Part shown: piece by piece, positions 29,742 through 40,497 of the stretch
How the letters are laid out: each line of letters begins with the position of its first letter
Numbering within the stretch: the first letter of the stretch is position 1
Origin: Pleodorina starrii
Taxonomy: Eukaryota > Chlorophyta > Chlorophyceae > Chlamydomonadales > Volvocaceae
Assembly: GCA_030267565.1 (NCBI GenBank)
Contig: BRXU01000023.1
Location: forward strand, 1,897,001 to 1,961,000
Direction of reading: 5' to 3'
Length of the DNA: 64,000 bases
Program-made: the position numbers and the translations under genes
Notes under the pieces: model-generated
The model's database searches: none
Told to the model about the DNA's origin: nothing
Seen by the model: the letters and a program-made list of their open reading frames with translations, nothing else

Positions 29742-31860
29742 ATATTACTGGTACATGACGAAGGGCAACTCCGCACAAGCGCAGCGGCAGCAGAGCACTG
29801 CTCCTATGCACTATGCTCAAGCCAGGCATGTGTCCGGAATCAAGGCTCCCACGTGTCATGCTGAGTATCGCGTCATCATCTATCACCGAATTAACTTTCA
29901 ATCTGCAACATAGCGCGCGAGCTCGAAGAGTGCTATATCACGCACGGCCTTGATTTCCTCTGCTTGTTTAATGCAATCCCGTGCTACGCGTATTTGCTCA
30001 GAGAATTGCGTGGCCATGTCCATTTATGAATAGCTGCCTAATTGACCAAAGCTGCTGGGGCACATATAACGAACCGATATAAGGCCAGGCAGTTATGTGA
30101 ATACCTTTTATGATAAGTGCGCGGGAACAGCGCTGGAGAATGCGTGCCGTACTATTTTCCAAAATAGTACGACCTACAAGACACAGTGGTCGGTCAGGCC
30201 GAGCTTTCGAGAGCCATGCCGACGCCGCGCAGGGCCTTCCGCGGTAGCAGCCGCTCGCCGACGCCGCACAACTTTAGTATAATCAATATGCAAACAATGA
30301 GCGCGATGAGACCGCCATCGAGGGCTTGGCGTACTCTGAAAACGAGCTCTCGCGCGAAGAGGCCGACCTCGGCGCGTCGGGTTCCATTATGGGCAACGAC
30401 GCTCGCAGGCTTCGTCCTAAGGGTTTAACATCGTGTTGGAGTGATATGACATGGGCGCTTTGACGTTACCGCCTCAAAACATAGTGTGTACGGACCTCGC
30501 GCCAACAGAGGTAACGTCCCCAAAACAGCCCATGTAAATCGGGATCCGTTTGGGCCTGCCACTTTACATGTAAACGTGAGGAAACGTAAAGTGTCATGTA
30601 AATTGGCTACAAAAGCAATTTCAAGCTTCCATATGTTACCTGGCTCTCAAGTCTGGCCGTAGCTCCTTCTAAACCTCGTTTTCATGCCATGCGTATGCTC
30701 GCCATCAGCCGGTCAGGTTCATGTGCCCCGTGGGCCGTGGTAAGCCCGTTTTTGCGCTTTGCCATGCCCTTCACCCCTAATCACTTCCGCCATTACACAG
30801 GCCCCTACCATGACCACCGTCCTGCGCATGGCCTGCTAGCGGCCCCCTCTGGCCACCGACCATGGCTGAGAAGCCGCGCTGCGAGAGCGCACACGATGGA
30901 AGGGTTCAGGTGGTCGGCTCTCGGAACCCGCCTCAAGCTGCCCTCCCAGACTCCCTAACTTCCCCCCTGCCGTCGCCAGGCGCGTGCGCTGACCGAAACC
31001 TGCCCTAGATCCATACCGCAGCTGCTTTGATTGGGATAGCCGTCGCTAGTCACATACATACGACTGAGCACTGCCCTGGCCGCACTCTTAACACCCGGCC
31101 AGCTCTCTGGCCGCAGCAATAGACGTGAACGCAAACAGCGGCACCCAGGTACACTCTCACCGCCAGATACCATGCACCCAAACTTGCGGTCGCGCACGTC
31201 GTGCAAAGGCGCCGATGGGGCTCTCATCCGTGGCTTAACCACCGCCAACAACCCTTCAAGCGCCGCATACAGACCGCCGCACAATCTTCCCCGTCAGGGT
31301 CGTCGCCACAGATACGCGCGCCAGGTCCGCAGGATGAGCGTTTGCGCTTCAGCGCTGCATGGACTGGACCTCTACGTACGAGGCGAGGGGCTGCCATGCG
31401 CGCGGCCTCCAGAACCCATTCCGAACCACACGTAAAGCATTTAACACGTTACTTGGACCTTTTCGCTAGAAATCTGCTCTGGACGGGACTTGCATGATCA
31501 AACCCCATAATCAGTGTAAAAAGTAAAACCACCCGCGCCGGCCTCCTATCCATCCGCGGGTCTTTGTTAAGTATTGACGTGGTGTGGAGCCCGAAGCCGC
31601 GCGACTCGCCAGACATGCAGCGCGTGGAGAAGCTGCCGTCACCAACCTCGCCCCCTGTGACACCTTCAGGCATCCCCAGGAACTTGGGAAACGGCTGCTG
31701 GCCATTCAATGGAAACACGATACTTAATCAGGTCACGTGCCCCAGACCCTCCCTCCGACGCAGCGGGTTGGGCGGTCCCTTGGTGGGTCTCTGGCCCCTA
31801 AGGCTCGCAGGGCACCCCGTCAACTTACCCGATTCTCGCTCGCAACGACGCGCGCCCGTA

Positions 31861-31885
31861 AAACCCTAAACCCTAAAACCCTAAG
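31861..31885. repeat. Interstitial telomere-like repeat
   Basis: About three units mixing CCCTAAA and CCCTAAAA. Volvox-type telomeres are TTTAGGG and Chlamydomonas-type TTTTAGGG; both forms appear here. A similar reverse-orientation motif is at 56434-56450. Confidence 0.65.
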
Positions 31886-32391
31886 CAGCCCCACCCAGCC
31901 GAGCCGAGGGGATGGGAGCAGCTGCGCCACCTCCCTCTGGCGGACGCGCGCCGTGCCTGCCCATATGTACCCGGAGGCTCGGCTCCACGCTGTCAGCGAC
32001 AAACAGTTTGCGAATCAGTTCATCCACCCCGCAAGCAGAGGCACAATCCAATGCCCCTCGCCAATAGCTGCGACACACCTCCTGCTGCCAGCATCCGCGC
32101 AGCAGTCCAAACGCCACACCGCGCCCCGCCTGCCTGCCTGCACACGCGCCACGGCCCGCATGTGCCGCGCGTTTGCTGCTACACTAGCGGCGCAGCAGCA
32201 GCCCTTGTCCACCGCTTGCTGCTTTTTATTAAACGCTTGGCGCATCCCCATCATGTGCGTGCTTCCATGCCTCCACTCGGCTGAGAGTCCGACCCTCCGA
32301 GGGTACATGAAGCTGACGCCGCCCCCGGCTGCCACTGTCGTTGTTGCTGCTGCTGCCGCATCCTCAGCCTGCCGCTCGCCGCTGCCGCCCG

Positions 32392-35300
32392 CTAGTGCCC
32401 CTCCAGCTGCGACTCCAGGTACAGCACTTTGTACATCATCTGGATCACCTCAGCTTTGTCGTACGGGATGATTTTGAACACCAGCCGCGACAAGTCCGTC
32501 ATGCTGGCCTCGTCAACCTGGTTGCTCTTCAGCAGGGCGTAGCTACGGGGCGGGAAGCAGGGTATCGCGCAAGAGGAGCCGCACAAGGGGCCAAGTGAAA
32601 ACAAGCCGATGGGGCACAAGGACACGGACAATTATGCCAGTCGAGCACCTACCAGCACAGCAATCAGCAATGGCATCTAGGATATGCAAGGCCGCGGCCA
32701 TTAACTTTTGCCAGAGGCAGTGCGCTACTCAGATGCAAGGAGCCCTGCGATACTTACACAGCGTAATAAGCTGAGAATCCATTCACAGAACCCAGCGTTT
32801 ACTCGCCCCTTGGAAGAACGGACCCACCTACCCAACAAAGATTTCATAGACGAGCCCCAATTCCAACCCGCGGCTACCGTCATTGCGCGGCCATGCAGAC
32901 CCCCTCTTGCGGAACTCACAGCTCGTTGAAGGCCTTCTCGCCCACCAGGTCGAGGCAGGCCGCGCGCTGGATCATCATCGCGCTCTTCATGTGCGCGACG
33001 CGTGTGGGGTCGGGCGCCCACCCTGCGTCGCCCTCCTCTCCCTCTCCCTCGCCTTCCGCATACTCCCCGTTCTCATAATCCTCGTCCTCCTCCTCGCCCT
33101 CCACCTCCTCGTCCTCCTCCACGTCCTCGTCGTCCCCCTGGACGGGGTTGAGGTACGGGTTCTTGCTGTCATCCTCGTCGTCGACATCGTCCTCGACGTC
33201 AAGGTTCTCTGAGCGAGCGGGGAACAGGGACATGGGGTCGTGAGGAGATGGGGTCGATTTGAATTGGTTCCAATCGACCTGTCTACAAGCGCCATACACC
33301 GACATGACGTCAGCCGAAGCAACCGGCACGGCGCAGCCGCAAACCCCCCGCCAGAAGGACCACCATTACTGGCGGCAAACGTCGGAGGACTCGTTATCGA
33401 GCAATTCAGGGTGCATGGCAGCCCAGGCATTAACGTCATATGGCCCGTGACAAGACAGCGTGTTCCGTTCTTCCCCATGCCGGCGCCAGAATTGCGTATG
33501 GTAAATTGGTAATGCCTGTCCCTTGGCTTCTGCGCTTGCGAAGCCGTGCTTGAAACCACCGCGCCCCTCACGCTGCTTACGAAGGCACGTCCCACGCTTT
33601 GCATGCAATCCTATGAGGCCGCAACCATTGTTTGCCGTGAGGTAACTTTTGATGACAGGGCGGTTGCTGCACTGAGGTGGGGCAATCAGGTGCGCTCGCA
33701 GCCTCGCCGTATCAGCGACGCATGGGAGACCCGCTGCTACATTTAACATGGATGCCCGGTCCCGCACGGCGAGCATCACGCCCCCTCACCCATTTGCTGC
33801 GCCAAGCCCCAGGCCGGCGGCCGCTGCACTCTGGGCTTCGTCTCCTCGACGCTCCAGGCAGCTTGGACCGACGCTGGCGCTGACCCGGGGGGCTCTCCCT
33901 CCCCGGTCGTCCGCTCCACGCTCGTCACCGACACGTCCACCGGCCGCGTCCCCGCCGCTTCGCCCGCGCGGATCGTGGACGCGAAATCAGCCGCTTCCGA
34001 GGGACCGGTGGCTTCCGGTGTGCCCACGTCGCCTGCAATTCGGGAAATGCATACCCCGCAGATGGGACGGACCAACGCCTTACGAGTTTGGTCGCACCTT
34101 GGCGATGCAGCTCCTTGCAGGTGAGGAGCTGCATCACCAACGTAAGGAACTGCAAAATATGCTGTTGCATTGGTACGCGTCCTGACAGCTGCACGATCGC
34201 TGTACCCGCTGTCCGAGAAGCACATAAATGGGCAGGCGATGTCAGCGCTCTGTTCTCCAACCCTGGATTTAGCAGTGCTCCAACCGTGTGCATGGCCACA
34301 CCCTATGCAGCACCCACACACAGATGCAAAAGCGCAACCTGGCGCGTATGGATGTACATATGGCTGCCATCCCAACTAGTAAACGGCGCCCCGCCGGTCA
34401 GGGCGCCCCGCCTGCCGCCAATCACCTTGCGGGGTCTTGGGCCGAGTCTGCGATCCGCGCATGAAAGCCGACAACACGGGAACGAGAATTCTCTCAGCGC
34501 GGCAGGTAAGCTGAACTTCAGTACAGTACGCCGGCAATGCAGGCCATGGGGTTACTCTGGGGAGGACGGTGCACACGTTGCAGGTGGTCCCGTACCTTGC
34601 CGGCGCCGCTCGCCATGTTTTTGTCCGCCATCAATGCGAGCGAGGCCTGGTCCGGCAACGAGATGCCCAACTCCTCCCCTTTTTGCCGAATGCTGGGCAG
34701 CGTGAGCAGCTTGAACGTGTTTGGTCGCCGGTTAGCGTTCTGTGTCAGGAGAAACCACCATCGTGTTTAGGGTTTAAGGCTAGGGTGAAGAGGCAGCCTT
34801 CCGTAATGACTCCGATGGTCACGACGTCGATTCCAGCCCCGGTTACCTGTGTCAAGCAGCGCTTAATCAGGTCGGAGATGTCGGGCGAGTAGCCCGTCAC
34901 CGGCGGGAATTTGCCCCGGAGGATTTTCAATATCAACGCACCCTGCAGGTGTGGCAGCAGCAGTTGGGCGGTGAGCACTGGGGCTGGCGCGCCGTGGTCA
35001 CGCCCTCCAGGGGCGGGGGCTCCTCATGCGCAAACGGGAAGGGACCGACCTGGTTGTCCGCATCGAAGGGGTGCCGCTGCGTGCAGCACTCATACAGCAC
35101 GACTCCGAGCGCCCACACGTCCGACTTCTCGTTGTAGGGTTTGTCCTCGCAGAGCTCCGGGGACAGGTAGTAGGGCGTGCCCACTATCGTCTTCGCGAAG
35201 TTCGTGTTTGTGCTCAGGATCTGGATGTGCGGGGAGTGGCCATAAGGGTGAGGTGGGCGCGTTGGAGACATGCGGGCCGGAGCAGGCCTGAACGGCCCGC

Positions 35301-36012
35301 CGGGGTTGCACACCCACCTTTGCGACGCCCATGTCTCCGAGCTTGACGTTGACGTCCTCGTCGAGGAAAACGTTCAGTGTTTTGATGTCCCGGTGAAGGA
35401 TCTTCTTGGAGTGCATGTGGTTCAGACCCAGCAGGATCTACACGGACACAACACAGGTTTGAGCCGTCCGACTGGGGCATGGACGCTAGCGACCCACACG
35501 GACCTGGATATACAGCTTCCATACAAGCTCCTCCGTCAACCGTGTCTTCTGTTTTTTGATGTAGTCATGCAAATTACCGTTTGCCGCGTACTCCGTGATG
35601 ATATACAGCTTGCCCTGCGCGGAGAGGGCTTGGTTTGGTGCAAACCCGCGCTTCCGCCCACTCGAACGCGAATCATACCTTCTCAAGGAACGAATCGTAG
35701 TATCTAATGATGTAGTCCGAATCAAGAGAGGACAGGACGCGGGTTTCCCGGATGCACTCCTCTTGCTCCTGAAATTGAAAGGCAGCCCGAAGTGAAGAGT
35801 CCACGTCCGCAGCTGGCGGCGTCCCCCACATCCCCAATAGCTACTGGCATATAAGGTGCATGCCGCACCTTGCGGGACATGCCCTGCAGGTCGATTTCCT
35901 TCATCGCGTACACATGCTTGTCGACCTTGCGGATCACTTTGAACACGACTCCATAACTGCCACTGCCAATCTTCTCCTTGATGATAAAGTCATCATACGT
36001 GCTGCGCGCCAT
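32392..36012 (-). CDS. NIMA-related (NEK) protein kinase
   Basis: Eleven exons: 36012-35869, 35768-35679, 35614-35504, 35437-35318, 35220-35050, 34942-34847, 34739-34596, 34149-34098, 34032-33790, 33208-32920, 32542-32392; 536 aa, all GT/AG with matching phases. Kinase domain residues ~9-260: GSGSYG loop (16-21), YAMK (K38), RETRVL (E56), HRDIK (130-134), GDMG (149-152, a DFG variant) and GTPYYLSPE (169-177), the last typical of NEKs. A low-complexity part follows, then a strongly acidic stretch (~390-450) and a conserved-looking tail ([19 protein letters not shown] ... [20 protein letters not shown]). NEKs phosphorylate Ser/Thr and in algae act in cell cycle, ciliary length and deflagellation (FA2/CNK family); the paralogue cannot be assigned here. 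The N-terminal Met sits in a good context directly before the kinase domain. Exon 8's acceptor has an alternative upstream. Confidence 0.9.
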
Positions 36013-37999
36013 GGCGCCAGGCTTCGGGCTCCTTCCTCAATGTGCAAGTTGGTGCGCGCAAAGGCAGCCGCGCCCCGCCGACAAAGCTGCCCCCCGGCCA
36101 GCTGTTCCACCAGTTAATCTGTAGTTAGTTAACGTGAGGCATATGCCGTCTATGCCTTTAGTGGAGTTTCAACTCGATCAAAGGACGACGGCGTGGATGG
36201 TGTCAACGCTCGGGGCTACTTACACGTCACAGAAATGTTTGGAGTGCTATGGCTATAAAGGAGGGCAACGCCTGCAAAGTGCGAAGAGAATGCTTGTACG
36301 ACACGCTCGCATTCTATGCTCACTAAGCAGGTCTATCAAAACTCAGTACTTTTGTCAATGCAACGCAGATGGTCACGCAGGACCTGCGATTCAAACAAAA
36401 GCCTTCCTATCATGAGCGTGACAAGCTCAGGTTATTCACTCTTTAGTTACCCTTTATGCATGTGAATGTATGCGTAAGCAATCCCGCCACAATCTTGAAA
36501 GCCTGGGAAGTTGACTACCTGTGCCGGACGATTAAGCGCCCCGTTCCCCTTCCTCACCCTTCCCCCATACGCGCACGCACGCACCCGCGCACTTGTCCGT
36601 TCACTCCTGTAACTCCCGAAGGGGGCACCCATGAGGCCTGCATGAGCCTCTAAGCATAGGCATAGCCCAGAAAAAGCTCGAACCCGTATCGTCTAAAAGC
36701 GGGCGCCTTTTCGAAGCCGATCCACGGATCACAGCTCCGGAACCTTGTAGCCGCTTCGTACTGGAGGCCCACACCTCACCCAGGAGGCGAGCCCCGCGCG
36801 CCTCTGTTTGCTCTTCCCGCCCTGTCGAAGCGTCGGCCGGTTTGGCGCGGGCCCTGCGCCTCCGATCCGCTCTGCAGCAAATGAATCCATGACGTTCCAC
36901 AACCTTCTATGAAACAACTGGAATAAGCAGTTGCGAACAGCTCCTCCATTGCGGTAGCCGGATAACTGTCCTCCTTTTGGGCTCTGTAGCACACGCACAT
37001 GGCATCGGTGGACCGGTGCCCCCATCGGAAGGCGCACAAGTTGCTGTGTGCACGAAGGCCGGTCCGCCGGCACAAAGGCCATTCCAGAGCGCCTACAACT
37101 CACCCGGGGCCGGGAGCCGTTCAGATGCCCGCCCGCCGCAACCAGGCACAAGTCCTGGACCAACCGAAAGACCCCAACGGTCTTTCCGTGCCAAACGGAA
37201 ACCAACGTGCCAACGTGGCCTACGTGCCGTACTGCCAACGGCCAGTGCCAATGTGCCGTACTCCCGCACTGCATAATCGTACCTAAGCCCACCTAGATCC
37301 ATCAAGGGACATGAGCCATCCCGCTGTGGGAACGCGGATGTGGCAGGGCTCGGAAGTGTCGACTGTCGAGGGCTCGTGCAGCCTGACCCGCGAACCCCTG
37401 AACCGCGCCCCACGTCCCCTCCCTCACGGACGAACTTTCGGCGTGAGGGGGTCTGCAGTCCTCCGTAGAAGCAATGACAACAACAAAATCACACGAGGGT
37501 AAGGAGAAAAAAGATACCGCAGCAGCAGCGAAGGGAGGGAGACGGCGTTGGCGAGGAGCGGACCCTGAACCTACCCGCCAATACTTACCACGCGAGGCTC
37601 TGGAGCTCGCTGTATCAGCCACAGCAGCAATCACGCCAAGCAAGGGAGCGACGCCGTCGGGGCCACCCGGTCCCGGGAGACCGCCGGGGCAGCCCCGCCC
37701 CGCTCCGGCCCGCCCCCCCGTGCCGCCACGGAGGAGGAGGCCGCGCCCGCTGCGCCCTTCCCCCCGCATCGATTGCACCGATTGATTGCCTCCTCTGCCG
37801 TTTCTGGACGTCCCGACACCCCGATTGATGGGGAACTCCCTGGAGCGAGTTTGAGGCGCAGGGGCCCCTCGACTGGCTGCATTGGGGCTGGCTGTTTGGG
37901 TGAGTGGGGCACTGGGAAGGAAAGGACGGCTGCATGCCAGCCCCTGCTGCTGCATGCTGCCCCGAATGTGAGACAGGGCGATCCTGCCTCGCTGCGTGC

Positions 38000-38033
<34 letters not shown>

Positions 38034-38034
38034 G
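38000..38034. repeat. (TTG)n microsatellite
   Basis: About eleven uninterrupted GTT/TTG units in non-coding sequence. Confidence 0.85.
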
Positions 38035-38648
38035 AATGGATCATTTCAACAGTGAACCCACCGGGGGGATCGCCCACCGGTGGGTACGTATCGCACCTGA
38101 CAGCTCACACCGGCGTTGCTGCTGCTTCCCTGGAGCTGGGTGCGTGCGGGGGGCCGGGAGGGAGGGAGGGAGGGAGGGCGGGGTGGCAGCTGGTCGCTCG
38201 GCCTGGGTGCCTGGGTGCCAGGCTCCGACGACGGGGGGCCGACGACGGCGGCTCCCGGCAAAGGCCAACGCTTTGTGCGCCAGCAGCACAAGTGTACTGC
38301 TCGTTGCAGTACGCGGCAGTACGTCTGGGAATGTACTGCTTGTCGTAACATCTCGGAAGTTCATCACAGCACCGGGCGCACACCGAATAGCCCCGCCACG
38401 ATTTTCAGCTCCGACAGCCCCCGGTGGTGGTGGTGGTGGTGCACGCTGGGCGCCAGGTTGGGCGGCTGGCAGGCGCGAAACCACCCGTGTCAGATGTAAA
38501 GGTGTGTGTCTGCCGCATTCTCTCCGGTGCCTACCCATATAAGAACCCGAGCCGCAGGTGCGCACACTCGTGCGCGCAACACACGCCAGATGCCGACAGT
38601 GTTCTTCGTCCGAAGATTTCCATGCGCGCCTTGGGAGCACGATCACAC

Positions 38649-38666
38649 GCCGTACTGCAGTACGGC
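38649..38666. repeat. 18-bp perfect palindrome beside the YR element
   Basis: GCCGTACTGCAGTACGGC is its own reverse complement and ends 12 bases before the left terminal repeat. Related GCCGTAC words also lie beyond the right end (44934-44946). It may be a target feature or chance; GTACGG words are frequent in this window. Confidence 0.6.
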
Positions 38667-38678
38667 AAAATTCATTCT

Positions 38679-38850
38679 TGAATGAGACTGAAATGCTCGG
38701 CCCTTGCTGTACCCAAGGTACGACAACCAACTCCGCTTTGTAATGCGGAGGCACAGACTCTCTCTTCCTTCCGCAACAATCTACTAGTAGTCCTGACGGA
38801 AGTCTCGATAAACGTAGTCGCCGGTGCGGACAGCCGCGGAAAAGTTTTCC
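38679..38850. repeat. Split direct repeat A, outer copy
   Basis: 172 bases, identical by eye to 42636-42807. On the minus strand it carries the end of an open frame (AAVRTGDYVYRDFRQDY then stop), and the frame continues outside the repeat to 39023 with protein-like sequence, so the repeat may include the 3' end of a lost coding region. Confidence 0.85.
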
Positions 38851-39023
38851 ATTAGTGTTGCGACATTTGGCGAAGACGCCCTTGGCAAGCCGACAACGCT
38901 GTCGTCGCCCATTTCCAAGCTCCAAAAATCATTCGCGGATTCTCTGCCAAGTTCCGGGAGCGCAGATGAGCAAGGCGAGTTTTGCCGCATGGCGGGTTGA
39001 ATTGGGATCGTGGCCTCACGCAA
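38784..39023 (-). pseudogene. ORF remnant ending inside repeat A
   Basis: 79 codons on the minus strand (starts MREATIPIQPAMRQNSP, ends YVYRDFRQDY). The mix of residues is less biased than in the surrounding repeats. It could be the C-terminal remnant of a gag- or RT-type ORF of the parent element, but no motif supports an identity. Confidence 0.3.
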
Positions 39024-39136
39024 GTTGACCGTGGGACTAACGACGCCAGAGAGAAGCCTCTAGCATAGGCCGATAGGCTTCACGGCGTGTGACCGGCTCA
39101 TTTCGGCAAGGGCGCGCGCGACCAGCAACGTGGTTG

Positions 39137-39254
39137 ACCGCCAGCGCCGCTGGTCAACAAACCCGCTAGCTGGGAGCTTGCAAGGCCGAGAATTAACCGC
39201 CAGCGCCGCTGGTCAACAAATCCGCTATCTCAGAGCTTGCGAGGCCGAGTATTT
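39137..39254. repeat. 59-bp tandem duplication
   Basis: Two adjacent 59-base units starting ACCGCCAGCGCCGCTGGTCA, with a few differences. Each unit contains a CAGCGCCGCTG palindrome. Located inside the YR element. Confidence 0.75.
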
Positions 39255-39633
39255 ACGACCCGGCCCAAGAGCTTCGCGCAACCAACGCGTCGAAATAGAC
39301 CTGGGCGATGGGATTCCCTTGCCCACCGTTCCCCGCTAATGTCTGCCGAGGTGCCCTCCCACCTAACTCAGAGCCTCAACCTGAATGGCGGAGGAAGGCC
39401 GCCAACAACCCCGGACAACCTCCCGGAACCAGAGGTGCATGTGAGTGGCCAGGGCGGAAGCTCTAGTACTCCGGCAAGGGCACCCTCGAAATCACAGAGG
39501 CCCTGAGATGGTCGTTAGACCGCGAGGCCGGCGGTCCAGAGTACGCGCTGGTCGGGCGGAAAGCCCGCGCCTAGTATTTGCGGCCCGGCAGAAAGCCTAC
39601 ATTTGACACCGGGGGGGGGGGAACCCGAAGGTC

Positions 39634-40147
39634 GGCGGAATGCCAATGCGGAATGCACCCTAAGGCGGAATGCCGGCGGAATGCCAACGCGGAATGCACC
39701 CTAAGGCGGAATGCCGGCGGAATGCCAATGCGGAATGCACCCTAAGGCGGAATGCCGGCGGAATGCCAACGCGGAATGCACCCTAAGGCGGAATGCCGGC
39801 GGAATGCCAACGCGGAATGCACCCTAAGGCGGAATGCCGGCGGAATGCCAATGCGGAATGCACCCTAAGGCGGAATGCCGGCGGAATGCCAACGCGGAAT
39901 GCACCCTAAGGCGGAATGCCGGCGGGATGCCAATGCGGAATGCACCCTAAGGCGGAATGCCAATGCGGAATGCACCCTAAGGCGGAATGCCGGCGGAATG
40001 CCAACGCGGAATGCACCCTAAGGCGGAATGCCGGCGGAATGCCAATGCGGAATGCACCCCTAGGCGGAATGCCAATGCGGAATGCACCCCTAGGCGGACT
40101 GCCGGCGGAATGCCAATGCGGAATGCACCCCTAGGCGGAATGCCGGC
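39634..40147. repeat. 41-bp minisatellite inside the YR element
   Basis: About twelve units with a 41-base full period built from GGCGGAATGCC twice plus AATGCGGAATGCACCCTAA; shorter 30-base units occur to the right. Alternating AATG/AACG variants suggest higher-order duplication. Related flanking modules recur at about 39541-39645/40279-40378 and 40160-40233/40428-40500. There is no gene. Confidence 0.85.
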
Positions 40148-40497
40148 AGAGAGCACGTAACGGGCGGAATGCCGTTAAGACCAGGTGCAGCGGAACGCCG
40201 CACGAACGCACTATGAGGCGGAAGGCCATTGATCAGGCCCTGAGAAAGCCGTTCTACCGTGAGACCGGCAGTTCAGGGTGTGCACGAGTCGGGGTGGAAA
40301 GCCCGCTCTTAGTATTTGCGGCCGGGCGGAAAGCCTATATCTGGCACCGGAGGGAGAAACCCGAGGTCGGCGGAATGCCAATGCGGAATGCACTCCTAGG
40401 CGGAAGGCTGGCAGCGAGCGCGCAGCGGGCGGAATGCCGTTAAGACCGCGTGCGGCGGAACGCCGCACAAACGCACTAGGAGGTGGAAGGCCTTTGA

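Larger units (their letters stand above)
29151..32391. other. Intergenic region; 3' flank of NEK gene
   Basis: I assign no gene here. It contains a G run (29176-29187), the 44-base direct repeat (29312-29355 and 29698-29741) and a telomere-like motif (31861-31885). Two stretches have protein-like codon usage but no identity: plus strand about 30293-30430 (translation includes GLAYSENELSREEADLGASG) and minus strand about 31718-31500 (includes GDGSFSTRCMSGESRGFGLH). They could be exons of an unrecognised gene or transposon remnants. The right part is probably the 3' UTR of the NEK kinase. Confidence 0.35.
36013..38678. other. Intergenic region upstream of NEK gene
   Basis: Contains the NEK promoter at its left end. 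No gene is assigned. Minus-strand frames around 36776-37075 (translation includes CAFRWGHRSTDAMCVCYRA) look somewhat protein-like but match nothing I know. Simple repeats include a TTG run (38000-38034), a GGGA run (38157-38178) and a GGT run (38422-38441). A perfect 18-bp palindrome lies at 38649-38666, next to the YR element. Confidence 0.35.

Noticed and set aside
33776..33789. Ending the NEK protein at the TGA at 33776
   Set aside because: A GTGAGG donor at 33789 joins in phase to the acidic exon at 33208, whose pyrimidine-rich acceptor and downstream conserved tail fit one protein.
34098..34299. Plain read-through reading of the NEK tail ([20 protein letters not shown] then stop)
   Set aside because: A phase-1 junction from exon 8 (34098) to 34032 gives a longer open frame that continues through two further exons with consistent phase.
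39634..40147. Regularly spaced repeats resembling a CRISPR array
   Set aside because: Units are directly adjacent tandem minisatellite copies without unique spacers, in a eukaryotic genome.
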